Assembly: GCA_942491145.1 (NCBI GenBank)
Contig: CALOBC010000035.1
Location: 372,001-436,000 of the forward strand
Reading direction: 5' to 3'
DNA: 64,000 bases
Origin: CAXQUZ01 sp942491145
GTDB lineage: Bacteria > Myxococcota_A > UBA796 > UBA2385
Shown: positions 32,217-42,700 of the stretch, in pieces
Layout: every line of letters begins with the position of its first letter
How positions within the stretch are numbered: position 1 is the stretch's first letter
Notes under the pieces: model-generated
What the model was told of the DNA's origin: nothing
The model's database searches: none
Seen by the model: only the letters and a program-made list of their open reading frames with translations
Position numbers and translations under genes: made by a program

Positions 32217-33031
32217 GCCTGCTGGAGCCGGACATGCATCCGTTTGTTGCTGCGACCACCACCAATGCGGACGGTGTGGCGGTGTTTGACATGGCCTGGG
32301 CCCAGGGCCGAGGTGTGTATGGTGGCTTGCCGGCCGGCCTGATGGTGCGGGCGATGGAAGCGTTGGTGGACGACCCGAAGGCGACGCCCCTGCGCAGCTT
32401 CACGGTGCACTTCTGCCTGCCGGCCACCCCCGGTGAGGTCACGGTCCACGCCCGGGTGATGCGGGCCGGACGCCGGGTGACCCATGCCCAGGCCGAGGTG
32501 GTCCGGGGGGAGGCGGTCATCGCCTTTGCCAGCGGCAGCTTGGCGGCTGGACGACCCGCAGATCTGGCCTGGGATCGGGTGCCGATGCCGGATGCGCTGC
32601 CCGTCGAGAATGTTCCATCCATCAACATTGCAGCGATGGGTGGTCCTCGGTTCACCCGCTTCTTCGAGTATCGCTTTGCGGGGGGCCCGATGCTGTGGAG
32701 CGGCGCGGAGGAACCCCTGGTGCGGATGTGGGTGCGCCCCGGCCAGACGGCCACTGTGGTGGACGCGGCGCTGGTGGTGGGCATGCTCGACGCAGGACCG
32801 CCCGCCGCTCTGACGCGCACGCTGGGGCCCCGGGTGGTGGCCAGCGTGGACTTCCGGGTGCAGCTCTTTGGGGCGATGCCACTGGACGGGGTGGACCCGA
32901 CGGGCTTCTGGCTGATGGAGTCCCGCGCCGACACGGTGGGCGAGGGCTACATGGAGGAGCTGACCCACTTGTGGGCACCCGACGGCCGCCATGTGGGCAC
33001 CTGCCAGCAGCTCGTGGCCATCTTGGACTGA
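32213..33031 (+). CDS. acyl-CoA thioesterase-like double-hotdog protein
   Basis: The sequence follows the double-hotdog thioesterase pattern: GRGVYGGLPAGLMVRAMEALV (the central hotdog helix), SFTVHFCLPATPGEVTVHARVMRAGRRVTHAQAEV, then a second half with RFTRFFEYRF, VVDAALVVGMLDAG and SVDFRVQLFG, ending with GEGYMEELTHLWAPDGRHVGTCQQLVAI. Such proteins hydrolyse acyl-CoA thioesters. The GTG start at 32213 overlaps the TetR stop by four bases. It should be induced together with the repressor. Confidence 0.82.
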   Translation: MSLLEPDMHPFVAATTTNADGVAVFDMAWAQGRGVYGGLPAGLMVRAMEALVDDPKATPLRSFTVHFCLPATPGEVTVHARVMRAGRRVTHAQAEVVRGEAVIAFASGSLAAGRPADLAWDRVPMPDALPVENVPSINIAAMGGPRFTRFFEYRFAGGPMLWSGAEEPLVRMWVRPGQTATVVDAALVVGMLDAGPPAALTRTLGPRVVASVDFRVQLFGAMPLDGVDPTGFWLMESRADTVGEGYMEELTHLWAPDGRHVGTCQQLVAILD

Positions 33032-33061
33032 CGGGGGACCAGTGACGCCCCCATCGGGCGC

Positions 33062-35353
33062 TCAGCCGCCGAGGAACAAGGGCAGGAAGGCCACGATGAC
33101 CAGTGCGGTCCCCATGACGACCATGGGCAGCCACAGGTGCTCGTTGTTGGCCCACCATCCGCCGGGGATCGGGTGCTCCTCCACGCGGGCTTCGCGTCCG
33201 ATGACTTGGCGCGCCAGCAGGTGGTTGATGGCCACCGGCGGGGTCAGGTAGCCGAGCTCAAAGGCGACCAGCACCATCATCCAGAAGTGGACCGGGTCGA
33301 TGCCATTGTTGTAGGCCAGCGGGGCGATGGTGACGCTGACGAGCACGACCGCGCCGAGGGCGTCCATGGTCATGCCGACGAGCACCATGGCCACGACCAA
33401 GATGGACATCGTCATCACGGGCGAGCCGAGGTCCGACGGCACCAAGCTCATGAGCTCAGCCCGCTCGACCACGCCGCCCAGGCCCACCGAGCCGGCCATG
33501 AGCATCAGCAGTGCGCCGATGTGGCCCGCAGACTCCGCAGTGGCCCGGGTGAGGGCCGGCAGGGTCTTGCCGGGATCGGGCCGGGGCACCTCGTCTTCGT
33601 CGGGGGAAGACCAGCGGGTGTCGTAGATGACGAAGGCGATGAGGATGGCCGGCAGCATGAACGCGGCGGTGTGCTCGGAGACCTCGAGGGCCAGCGCGAA
33701 CGCATCAAAGACGAGCACGGCGATGGCGATGAGGACGTAGGGCAGCACCTTCTTGGCGGCCCCCAGCACCTTGGGCATCGCCTCGCCCATCGGTGCGATG
33801 GAGAAGCCGTCCTTGTTTCGGACGAGCATCGCGATGAGGTAGAGCGTGGCGGTCAGCAGGAAGACTTGGAAGCCCCGGCTGAACAGCTCATCGGTGGTGA
33901 CCTGCTTGTTGAGAATGGCCACCAGCACGACCACAAGGCAGGGTCGAAGCACGACGCCGAGGCTGCCCGACATGGCGGTCGCCGACAGGGCCAACCGGCG
34001 GGATGCGCCGTTCTTGCGGAGCTGCTCAAAGACCACCGCGCCAGCGGCAATGACAAAGATGCCCGAGGCGCCGGAGTAGGCGGTGGGCAGCGCGGCGAGC
34101 ACCACCACCAGCCAGGCCAGGATGGCGGGCGGCAGCTTCCAGGGGGTGAGCAGTCCAAACGCCCGGTTGGCCAGACGGGTCTCGGACAGCATCATGCCGG
34201 CCCAGATGTAGAGCCCGATGCCGATGTAGACGCTGGGGTGCTGCACGAACTTGTGCAGGTAGATCGCTTGGCCGCTGCTGTGGCCTTCCAGAATCAGGAA
34301 GTACACGATGCCGAGGATGCCCATGTATGCGTACAGCGGCACGCTCATGCCCAGGCGGACGGCCGAGAATTCCTTGTCGAGGCCCTTGGGCGGCTTGACC
34401 AGGTGAAAGACGTTGACGAGGGCGAGCGCCCCGAAGCCGACGAGCCACAGCAGGGGCAGGCCCGCGTGGTCCACGCTTGCGCTGCCCGCGTTGCCGACCC
34501 GCCAGTCTGCCACCGCGGAGTACGCCAGCGAGACGTGGACCAAGAGCTGGAGTCCCTCGGCGATGCGGTGCTCGAGCAGGTTCTCGGTTTCGCGTAGTGC
34601 GATGTGCTGGCGGCGCACGCTGGCGGCGAAGCCACCGCCGAGCAGCAGCAGGCTGAGCAGGTGCTTCCAGTAGGGGAACTGGGCGAAGTCGCTCACCGCC
34701 GTCTCGAAGGACCGGAAGGACTTCACGCCGCCGGTGATGCGGGACGACTTGGCGGTGTAGGCCGCGTGCTTCGTGGCGCAGCGGGTGTGCAGCGCGCGCA
34801 GTGCCGGACAGTTCTCGCTGGCGACGGCGGCACCGTCATCCGCGAAGGGGTCGTCGCCCGCGAAGGGGTCGTCCCCACACGCATTGGCGGCACCCTCTTC
34901 GGCGAAGGGGTCGTCGCCGGCAAAGGGGTCGTCCTCGGTCGCCGGCTTGGCGCTGCCTTGGGCGGCAGTGCCGTCGTCATCGGCAAAGGGGTCGCCATCG
35001 GCGAAGGGGTCCGCTTCGGCCGGGGGCGTGGTGGCACCTTCTTCTGCGAAGGGATCTTCCCCCGCGAAGGGGTCTTCCTCGGAGCCGCCGGTGGCAGCAG
35101 GCGCAGCCTCACCCTCGGGAGGGCACGACTGAAGCCGCTCTTCGAGGTCGTCCAGCGTGCAGTCGGGCGCAACCGGATCGATCCGCAGCTCAGCGGCGTA
35201 GCCAGGCCACGTCGCTTCTCCGAGGTTGACGAGTCGCGTGTCGAAATTGGGCGCCACACCGACCGCAAGTGCGACCAGCAGCAGCCCCAAGATGATGACT
35301 GCGACCGGCGCGAGCAGCCGGTCCAATGGCCCGGACGGCCCCCCGTGACTCAT
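33062..35353 (-). CDS. TRAP transporter fused small/large permease (DctQM) with periplasmic DPFA-repeat loop
   Basis: This 763-residue protein is a polytopic permease. A first membrane helix (about 13-33) is followed by a soluble loop to about residue 225 that contains eight DPFA units in four pairs (94/100, 115/121, 142/148, 162/168) and five cysteines. The DctQ-like helices then run to about 400, and DctM-like helices to the C-terminus (AGMMLSETRLANRAFGLL, SGIFVIAAGAVVFEQL, MTMDALGAVVLVSVTIAPLAYNNGIDPVHFW, FELGYLTPPVAINHLLA). GYLTPPVA is a DctM hallmark. It is the last gene of an operon with a solute receptor and a TatT lipoprotein and would be driven by a sodium or proton gradient. Confidence 0.88.
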   Translation of the reverse strand: MSHGGPSGPLDRLLAPVAVIILGLLLVALAVGVAPNFDTRLVNLGEATWPGYAAELRIDPVAPDCTLDDLEERLQSCPPEGEAAPAATGGSEEDPFAGEDPFAEEGATTPPAEADPFADGDPFADDDGTAAQGSAKPATEDDPFAGDDPFAEEGAANACGDDPFAGDDPFADDGAAVASENCPALRALHTRCATKHAAYTAKSSRITGGVKSFRSFETAVSDFAQFPYWKHLLSLLLLGGGFAASVRRQHIALRETENLLEHRIAEGLQLLVHVSLAYSAVADWRVGNAGSASVDHAGLPLLWLVGFGALALVNVFHLVKPPKGLDKEFSAVRLGMSVPLYAYMGILGIVYFLILEGHSSGQAIYLHKFVQHPSVYIGIGLYIWAGMMLSETRLANRAFGLLTPWKLPPAILAWLVVVLAALPTAYSGASGIFVIAAGAVVFEQLRKNGASRRLALSATAMSGSLGVVLRPCLVVVLVAILNKQVTTDELFSRGFQVFLLTATLYLIAMLVRNKDGFSIAPMGEAMPKVLGAAKKVLPYVLIAIAVLVFDAFALALEVSEHTAAFMLPAILIAFVIYDTRWSSPDEDEVPRPDPGKTLPALTRATAESAGHIGALLMLMAGSVGLGGVVERAELMSLVPSDLGSPVMTMSILVVAMVLVGMTMDALGAVVLVSVTIAPLAYNNGIDPVHFWMMVLVAFELGYLTPPVAINHLLARQVIGREARVEEHPIPGGWWANNEHLWLPMVVMGTALVIVAFLPLFLGG
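34843..35074 (-). repeat. paired DPFA repeats in the TRAP permease loop
   Basis: Eight copies of a GACCCCTTCGC-type element (plus-strand GCGAAGGGGTC) encode DPFA. They come in four pairs whose members are exactly six residues apart, separated by Glu/Gly/Ala-rich spacers. The same element recurs at about 36480-36520 in the TatT lipoprotein gene of the same operon (DPFG, DPFA, DPFG). Confidence 0.85.
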
Positions 35354-35393
35354 GTCGACCTCTCAAGCGGTGCTGTGTCGCCTCTGCGGCAGC

Positions 35394-36419
35394 CTATTCG
35401 CGGCTGTCTGCGCACTCTGCGCGGGTCTTGTCCTTCGCGCAGCGTACCTTCTTCATGGTGGACAGCATGGAGCCGCTGTATGCACCTTTGGCCTTGAGCT
35501 CGACGCGAACGTCCTGGAACAGGGAGTCCCAGCCAACCAGCGTGTCCGGCGAGATGTCGATCCACTTGCTGCTGGGGATCTGGGCATCGGCCTTCTTCAC
35601 AGCGGCGAGCGCCTTGTCGAAGTTGGCGGCCCAGTAGTCCCGGGACTGCTTCGAGAACTCTGCCGGGAAGCTGGCGTGGCGCACCATGACCTGGAAGGTG
35701 GCTTGGGCGAGGGGCGCCTTGATGACGCCACCGTTGTTCGCGATGCCGCGGTTCAGCTCGAAGGGACCGTAGCCGACGCCGCTCATGTAGCAGACGTCGA
35801 CGTCGCCGTTGTTGAACTTGGGCCCGATGCTGCCCAGGTCGGCGGGAACGACGATGGCGCCCATCTTGTTGACCATGTAGGGAGCGGCCTTGTCGTAGTC
35901 CATCGTGGCGATGCGCTTGCCGGCGAGGGCTTGCACCGAGTTGATGTTGCGGTCCCGCACGAACAGGTAGACGGCCCCGGCGGGGATGATGCCCACCGTC
36001 TCGTGCTCACCCTTGCGCAGCTTGGCGGCGGCGCTCTCGTACTTCGAGAACGCGTTGACCATCTGCTTGAGCTCGCCGTAGCTGGTGAGACCACCGATGG
36101 CCTCAAGCGTGGACGGGAAGTTGTTGAAGCGCTGGAGCCGCACACCCGTGGCAGCCACGGCGTCGCACTGTCCGGCTTCGTAGTCCTTGGCCGCGGTCTC
36201 TTCGTCCGTGTAGGCCTTGAGCTCGATGGTCACGCCCCACTTGCCAGCCTCGAGGGCGTAGTCGCCCAAGAGTCGGAAGAAGTCGCCCGACTTGCCTGCG
36301 GGGTCGTAGGCGCAGAGGGTCTTCGCCTTGGCGGCGTCGTCAGCAAGTGCGGGAGCGGACCAGAGTCCGGCAACCATGGTGACAATGGACGCAACGGCGA
36401 GCTTGAAGGAGTTGTTCAC
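35394..36419 (-). CDS. TRAP-type periplasmic solute receptor (AdeT/DUF6091-like)
   Basis: A signal peptide (MNNSFKLAVASIVTMVAGLWSAPALA) precedes a 315-residue periplasmic binding protein. AKTLCAYDPAGKSGDFFRLLGDYALEAGKWGVTIELKAYTDEETAAKDY, QCDAVAATGVR and NSVQALAGKRIATMDYDKAAPYMVNKMGA have the lobe-alternating pattern of the AdeT/DUF6091 group of TRAP receptors. The GTG start at 36419 overlaps the stop of the TatT gene by four bases (GTGA), and the permease begins 41 bp downstream, so the three genes form one operon. Ligand unknown. Confidence 0.85.
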   Translation of the reverse strand: MNNSFKLAVASIVTMVAGLWSAPALADDAAKAKTLCAYDPAGKSGDFFRLLGDYALEAGKWGVTIELKAYTDEETAAKDYEAGQCDAVAATGVRLQRFNNFPSTLEAIGGLTSYGELKQMVNAFSKYESAAAKLRKGEHETVGIIPAGAVYLFVRDRNINSVQALAGKRIATMDYDKAAPYMVNKMGAIVVPADLGSIGPKFNNGDVDVCYMSGVGYGPFELNRGIANNGGVIKAPLAQATFQVMVRHASFPAEFSKQSRDYWAANFDKALAAVKKADAQIPSSKWIDISPDTLVGWDSLFQDVRVELKAKGAYSGSMLSTMKKVRCAKDKTRAECADSRE

Positions 36420-37501
36420 TCTTCCTCCGCGGAAGGGGGGTCAGTTGGGGCTGCGGCAGGCTCGCCAGAGGGAGCGCCGCCGAAGGGGTCGGCTGCGAAG
36501 GGGTCGTCGCCAAAGGGATCCGGACCGGCCGGCTCTGAGGCTTGGGGACCCGGCAGCGTGCCAAAGACGGGGGTGCGATGCCCTTCTTCGGCAATCCAGA
36601 ACAGGTCGGACTGAAACTGGGACAAGAGGAAGCTGAAGCGGTCGAGGAGCTGGTAGTCCGGGTCGACCGCGTGGGCTTGGATGGCCTCCCCGTGCTTCAG
36701 AATGCCTTCGCGGGCCACATCATCCCTGCCGTTGTTGACTGCGATGGTGACTTGGAGCGCCCGAGCGATGCGAACGCCCTGGGGATCGCTCTTGTCGGCG
36801 GCATCGGCGATCAGGGTCCAGGGGTCGACACCCTCGGGCCCGCTGCCCGGAATGGTGGCCCACACCGCACCCCGGATCGCTTGGGGCACATGCCACCACT
36901 TGTCGTCTTCGAGGCACTCGCTCGCGCGGCCGGCCAACAGCAAGGTCTCTTTCGGCACGCCGACGGGGCCGCCTGCAGCGCTGTCGTGGAGAACCGCTTG
37001 CACGCCGGCAAACAGCCCGAGGAAGTAGGGGAGCTCGTCCCGTTCCTTGAGCTTGGGGCAGCCTTCGCCGTAGGGGCCGAAGGCGTCTTGGGCCATCAGC
37101 CAGGACCGGTAGTAGCGGGTGGCCGAGCGCTCGTGCAGCCGGTCCGCACGGAGGCGGGCGTCCTGGGCGGCAACGGCGCGGGGCACAGGGTCGAGGCCAT
37201 GCGCGGCGGACAGGGCCAGCGCTTGATCGAGCTCGGCGTCGAGAGAGGCGATCTCATCGCACATCCCGGCCGTCATGTCCGAGATCAGCAGGGCTTGTCG
37301 GGACGGTCGCTTCGGACTGGTTGCCGCGGCGAGCGCAGACCGGAGGGAGACCCCCAGCTCGCAGGCCATGTCGGCATCCGGAAGCTGCATGGATCTGACG
37401 ACCACGCCCTTCACGGTGAATTTGTCGATCGTCTTTGCGAGGCAGCCCGTGAGGACCGTGGTCGCTGCAAAGACCCCAGCGATGGATAGTGTGCGGTTCA
37501 T
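36416..37501 (-). CDS. TatT-like TRAP-associated lipoprotein with C-terminal DPF repeats
   Basis: The ATG at 37501 gives a lipoprotein signal (VLTGCLAKTID). The body is helical throughout, with TPR-like hairpins (ALSAAHGLDPVPRAVAAQDARLRADRLHERSATRYYRSW; LPYFLGLFAGVQAVLHDSAAG), matching TatT, the T component of TatPT-type TRAP systems, in which a trimeric lipoprotein binds the solute receptor. Following the last helix, from about residue 328, the tail reads DPFGDDPFAADPFGG and then a Pro/Ala/Glu-rich end; the same tetrapeptide is repeated in the permease loop. It is the first gene of the operon and overlaps the receptor start. Confidence 0.8.
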   Translation of the reverse strand: MNRTLSIAGVFAATTVLTGCLAKTIDKFTVKGVVVRSMQLPDADMACELGVSLRSALAAATSPKRPSRQALLISDMTAGMCDEIASLDAELDQALALSAAHGLDPVPRAVAAQDARLRADRLHERSATRYYRSWLMAQDAFGPYGEGCPKLKERDELPYFLGLFAGVQAVLHDSAAGGPVGVPKETLLLAGRASECLEDDKWWHVPQAIRGAVWATIPGSGPEGVDPWTLIADAADKSDPQGVRIARALQVTIAVNNGRDDVAREGILKHGEAIQAHAVDPDYQLLDRFSFLLSQFQSDLFWIAEEGHRTPVFGTLPGPQASEPAGPDPFGDDPFAADPFGGAPSGEPAAAPTDPPSAEEE

Positions 37502-37593
37502 CGCCGCCCGGTATAGCGCGCTCGGGCCCCACCGGGCAGGTTCCACGCCGGAACCCCGCGATTGCACCGGCTTCCGCGCGCCCTGGAACGCTC

Positions 37594-39324
37594 ATGCATC
37601 CCCCCCAAGCTCGGACTCAAGCGCTGGAGAACCGGCTGGCCCGGGGCGACGCGCTGCCCGTGGCCCAAGCGGCCCTCCAATTGGTCGGCAAATACCCCCA
37701 GTCGTTCGTGCCTTGGGGAATTCTCGCGCGCGCACTGACGGCGGCGGGGCAGCGGGCGGAGGCCCAGACGGCGTGGCAGCAGGCCCGGGGGCGGGCGCCG
37801 GGGGTTGCGGAGAAGATGCGGCTCGCGCAGATGGCCTTGGATGCCGATGAACAGGACATTGCCGATGGGTTGCTGTTGGCCGCTTGCCAAGCGAATCCGG
37901 GCAACATCGGGGCTCTGTTGAGCTTGTCCCGGGTGCGGCGGGCCCGGGGGCTGGCGGCGGCGGCCCGCCCGGTGGCCGAGCTGGCGGTGCGTGCCCACCC
38001 CGACAGTGCCGAGTGCTGGCTGCAGCTCGCCGAGGTCCACAGTGAGCTGGCGGCGTTGCGTGCTGCACGGGATGCGGCCCACAAGGCGGTGTCGCTGGCC
38101 CCGGATGACATGGACCTGCACGAGGCTGCGGCCCGGGTGCTGCTGGGCTCGGGCTTTGTGGCGGACGCCGATGCGGTGATGCAGGGGGTTGTGGGCGACT
38201 CTCCACGAAGCCAGGCCACCCGGGGGCTCATCCATGCCCGGGCGGGACGATCGTCCGATGCCGTGTTGGCGCTCGATCCCTGGGTGCTGGGGGGACATGC
38301 CAACGCCGTTGAGCTGTCGGTCTGGGGGCGGTTGTTGTCGAAGACGCCCCGGGCTGCCGAAGCGCAGGCTGTGCTGTTGGAGAAGCTTCAGGGGCACCAG
38401 TCCCCCCCGAGCCGCCGGATGCTGCTGCACCGGGTGGGCGACCTCGCCGAGTCCCAGGAGCGCTGGGGAGATGCCTTTGCGGCGCACGCGGCGGCGAATG
38501 CGTCCGGTCGGTTGCCCTGGCCGGCTGCGCACTTTGATGCTGAGGTGGCGGCCATTCGGCGCTTGGCGGCGACGCCCCCTGTCGAGTCGGGGAATGCGCC
38601 GGGAGCCGGGCTGGTGCTCATCGCGGGGCTGCCGAGGTCCGGGACGAGCTTGCTGGAACAGGTTCTCGCCGCCCATCCTGCGGTGTTGGGCCTGGGCGAG
38701 TCGCCGATGCTGCGGGAGGTGTTGGACGCGCTTCCGGGGGATCCGGCCACACCTTGGCCTGACCGATTGGCGGCGTGTGGTGCTGAAGCCCGTCGGCAAG
38801 CGGGCGCACGCTACCTCGCCCACCTCGATGCGGAGCTCGGTCCGGCGATCGTGCGGATCGACAAGACCCCCTCAAACCTGCTCTACGTTGATGCTTTGGC
38901 GCGCATCTTGCCAGGTGCGAAGGCCATCTTGATGCACCGCAACGCGCTCGACGCCGGCACATCCTGCTTCTTCCAGGGCTTCGGTCCGTACTTCGCGTGG
39001 ACCGACGACCTGACCACGCTGGGACACGTGGCCCGCCACTATGGCCAGCTCCGGGACCAGTGGGTGGAGACCGCGCCACTGCCGGTGTTGCACGTGTCCT
39101 ATGAAGCGCTGGTGCACCAGCCCGATGATCAGGTTCGGCGGGTGCTGGACTTCGTCGGGCTGCCCTGGGACCCGGTGGTGCTGGACTTTCACACCACGGG
39201 TCGGGAGATGCGCACGGCCTCGTTCGACCAGGTGCGCCAGCCCATCAACACCCGCAGTGTGGGCCGTGGAGAGCACTACCGGCCGTGGCTGGGGCCGTTC
39301 ATCGATGCGCTGGAGGGGCGCTGA
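37594..39324 (+). CDS. TPR-repeat sulfotransferase
   Basis: Residues about 1-300 are tetratricopeptide-like helical repeats (GILARALTAAGQRAEAQTAWQQA, WLQLAEVHSELAALRAARDAAHKAVSLAPDD). From about 345 a sulfotransferase domain follows: LIAGLPRSGTSLLEQVLAAHPAV is the 5'-phosphosulfate-binding loop of PAPS enzymes, and IRIDKTPSN plus LMHRNALDAGTSCFFQGF give the 3'-phosphate-binding region. This TPR-sulfotransferase architecture recurs in bacteria. The start at 37594 is the first in-frame ATG after the divergent TatT gene. The 3' end overlaps the convergent small protein by 26 bp. It may sulfate a protein or a glycan or lipid; the acceptor is unknown. Confidence 0.9.
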   Translation: MHPPQARTQALENRLARGDALPVAQAALQLVGKYPQSFVPWGILARALTAAGQRAEAQTAWQQARGRAPGVAEKMRLAQMALDADEQDIADGLLLAACQANPGNIGALLSLSRVRRARGLAAAARPVAELAVRAHPDSAECWLQLAEVHSELAALRAARDAAHKAVSLAPDDMDLHEAAARVLLGSGFVADADAVMQGVVGDSPRSQATRGLIHARAGRSSDAVLALDPWVLGGHANAVELSVWGRLLSKTPRAAEAQAVLLEKLQGHQSPPSRRMLLHRVGDLAESQERWGDAFAAHAAANASGRLPWPAAHFDAEVAAIRRLAATPPVESGNAPGAGLVLIAGLPRSGTSLLEQVLAAHPAVLGLGESPMLREVLDALPGDPATPWPDRLAACGAEARRQAGARYLAHLDAELGPAIVRIDKTPSNLLYVDALARILPGAKAILMHRNALDAGTSCFFQGFGPYFAWTDDLTTLGHVARHYGQLRDQWVETAPLPVLHVSYEALVHQPDDQVRRVLDFVGLPWDPVVLDFHTTGREMRTASFDQVRQPINTRSVGRGEHYRPWLGPFIDALEGR

Positions 39325-39679
39325 TGGTGGGCGGCACGGATGGTGTGGCCATCTCCAGAATCCAGCTCAGCACGTCGTTTTCATCGGTTGGATCCACGGT
39401 GGGGGGCCCGTCCCCCGCGGGCAGCGCTGCCGACCTTGACGTGGGGCTGCCGATGAACGCCCGTCGGCCGGGGAACCGGATCTGGCCGGCGGGCGTCACG
39501 GTGTAGCGCACGCACACGTTGGGCATCTGAATGGTAGCCATTGCCTCACTCTGGGGCATGGCGGACAAGTCGTGGACGGCCCTGTCACAGCTGGCACAGA
39601 CCCGCCGCTGGGCCGTGCCCTCCATCGTGTGCCAGTCCGCACCGCAGGGCGCTGGAACGGGCAGGTCATCGTGTCGCAT
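39299..39679 (-). CDS. small protein with CxxC-type motif
   Basis: The 126-residue frame from the ATG at 39679 contains PCGADWHTMEGTAQRRVCASCDRAVHDLSAM, a motif seen in many small bacterial proteins in which Trp, Met and three Cys are conserved and a metal site is suspected. The C-terminus is Pro/Ala-rich and poorly conserved-looking. Its last 26 bp overlap the sulfotransferase stop in a tail-to-tail arrangement, so the exact 3' end rests on the frame alone. It lies upstream of nothing else on this strand and starts 77 bp downstream of the PKS stop on the same strand. Confidence 0.6.
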   Translation of the reverse strand: MRHDDLPVPAPCGADWHTMEGTAQRRVCASCDRAVHDLSAMPQSEAMATIQMPNVCVRYTVTPAGQIRFPGRRAFIGSPTSRSAALPAGDGPPTVDPTDENDVLSWILEMATPSVPPTISAPPAHR

Positions 39680-39755
39680 CGGGCCTCCGTCGAGGTCCTC
39701 GACACCAGTGCCCACCGTTGGTTCGGCACGCAGCAGCGCTGGCCCGCGCGGCCTT

Positions 39756-42700
39756 TCAGCCAACGAGCTGGGCCGCGAGGTGGGTCAGCTTGTCGACCAG
39801 GGCTGTCCGGTTGCGATTGAGGAACCAGTGGTCCCCGTCCACCTCGACCAGCTCAAAGCCCCCGTGGGTGTGATCCGCCCAAAACTGGATCTCGTCCGGG
39901 TAGACCATGTCATCCTGTCGGGCAGCGTACGCTGTGATCCCGATGGACAGTGGCGGACGGGGGGCCGGCGTGTACCGCATGAGCAAGGGCGTGTCCCGGC
40001 GCATCAAGGGTAGGATCGCCCGCACGAACGCGGGATCCTCGACGTGGCGGGACAGGGCCATCAAGTAGTCGGCGCTGTTCTCGGCGACGCTCACCCGAAG
40101 CATCACCTCACGCTGCTGCCAGAGCGCGATGCGGCAAGGAGCCACGGTGCCCGTCACCAGCAGGTGGCCCGGCTGAACGCCGGTGTCGGCGAGCAGGCTT
40201 CGCGCAACTTCGTGGGCCACGATCCCGCCGAAGCTGTGGCCCCACAACAGCAGCGGTCCGGAGACGTGGGCTCGGATGCGCGCAACAGCCGCGTCGACCA
40301 CCTCGGAGACCTCCCCGAGCACCGCCTCACCGGACCGCTCCTCCCGGCCCGGGGTCTGGACCACCAGCACCCGAAGGCCGGCGGGCGGACGGGCGAGAAA
40401 GGGCGCGAACAGCGACGCGCCGACGCCCATGGAGTGAAAGCACACCAGGGTGACTGCGGCGTCGGGTGGGGACTGGGCGCTCTCGATGAGCCACGGGTCG
40501 AGGGAACGCGCCCAGGACTCGTCGAGAACACTTTCCATTGCGTTGTCTTCGCCGCCCTTGGTGCCGTCATTGGCGCTGTCTCCTTCGAGCTGCGCCGACA
40601 GCTCCGTCGACAGGCCCGCCAGCGTTGGACCACCGAGCAGCTTGAGCATCGGCACCGACAGATCCAGCTCGCGCAGCATCCAGCTCCGAAGCTGGGTGAT
40701 CACCATGGAGTCGAGGCCGAGGACGTCGAGCGGGACCATGGGGTCGATGGCACTGGCGTCGGCGCCAAGCATGCCAGCCAGCGCCTCGGCGAGCCGTGCT
40801 GCGAGCGCCGCCGGGCGGGCGTTGGCGGGCAGGCCACAGAGCGCTTCGCGGTGCCCCTGACCTCGATCCGCAGGACCTTCAGCGGCATCGGCCAGGGGGA
40901 GGTAGCGGGTGTCCCGCTGGAGGTGGGGGTGGGCGCGGAGGTACTTGGACCAGTCGAGGCGCACGATGGCCCGCTGGGTGGCGTCTTGGCCGAGGGTGGC
41001 GTCCAGGGCAGCCAGCAAGGGCTGGAGCCGGACAGGGTCGATGCCATGGGTGGAGAGAACATCGAGCACGACTCTGTTGTCGTCGCTTCGCTTCGACATG
41101 CCCGCGTAGTCTCCGAGCACCCCCAGGTTGACGGACGTCCCTGGGAGACCGTCGGCACGGCGGGCGGCGGCCAGTCCGTCCAAGAAGGCGTTGGCGGTGG
41201 CGTATGCGGCCTGGCCAGTGAGGCCGAGCACCGATGAGATGGACGACACGAGCAGGAACAGCTCCAGCGGCGCCCCGGCATCCCGGCAGGCGCGGTCCAG
41301 CCACCACGCACCCTCGGCTTTGGGGCCCCAGACCCGCGTGAATGAGGCGTGGTCGACGTCTCCCACCGGGCGGTCGTCGAGCACGGCGGCGCAGTGGACA
41401 ATGCCGGTCAGTGGCGACGGGCCCACCGTGAGTGAATTGACCAGAAGCCCCACCGCGGCGGCATCGGTGACGTCGATGCGGGGCAGGGTGACCGTGACCC
41501 CACGTGCCTGCAGCGCGGTGATGGCGGCCTCATCCGCGGCCGACTTGGGCCCCGAGCGGCTGGCGAGTGCGAGGGAGCGGGTGCCCCGATCGGCCAGCCA
41601 GCCGGCCAGCACGAGGCCAAGGCCGCTGGCGCCCCCGGTGACGAGGACCGTTCCGGTTGGGCTCAAGCGCCGCGCGGGCAGCGGTGCGATGTCGACCTCG
41701 CCGGTCGTCTCCAACACCAGCTTTCCGGTGTGTGCGCTGCGGGCCATCTGCTGGAGTGCTTCGCTCAACCGCGCCATCGGGAGTGTGGTCACGACCGGGG
41801 GTGGCAGGGTGCCGTCGCCCACCAGTCGCGCGACGGTCTCGAGCCCCTCTTGGTGCAGCGCGGGCCGGGCGAGGGCGAGGCGGTCGATGTCGACCACAAA
41901 CAACGAGATGTTCTCACCGAGGATGCGCATCCCCAGCGGAGAGTTGGTGTAGATGTCGGTTTTGCCAATCTCGACGAAGCGGCCAAACGGCGCAAGGCAG
42001 TTGAGCGAGGCTTGGAGCAGCGCGCCGGTGAGGGAGTTCAGCACGACGTCCACACCGCGGCCCTTGGTGGCGGCCTGGACCCCCTCGCGGAACGACACGG
42101 AGCGGGAGTTGAAGACGTGGGCCACGCCGAGCGCACGGAGCTGTGCTCGGCGCTCGGGGCTGCCGGCCGTGGCGATGACTGTTGCCCCCACCATGGTCGC
42201 GATGGCGATGGCGGCACGACCGACCCCGCCGGTCGCGGAGTGGACGAGAATGGTCTCACCAGGCTTAATCCGGGCGAGGTGTACGAGGCCGTACCAGGCG
42301 GTCAGCGACGCGGCGGGCACTGCTGCGGCGACCGGAAAGGCGAGGGTGTCGGCCAGCAGGGCCACACACGAGCGGTGGGCGCAGACCTGGCCGGCGAAGC
42401 CCCGTCGGACTCGGGCGAGCACGCGCTGGCCGGCGGCGACGTCGGCAATGTCGGACCCCACTTCAACGACCACGCCTGCCACTTCGAGCCCGAGCTGGTC
42501 GGCGCTGAGACCTCCGGCCACCGCCTCGGGCCTGAGGAGGCCCATGGCGTTCATCACGTCCTTGAAATTGAGGGCGGCGGCACGCACCTCAATCCGCACA
42601 TCCTCGGGACCGAGCGGCGCTGGGTGTTCCCGCACGAAGCGCACGGAGTCGAGCACCCCCGGGGCGCCCACCTCGGCCGAGTAGTGGCTGCTCCGGGCGG

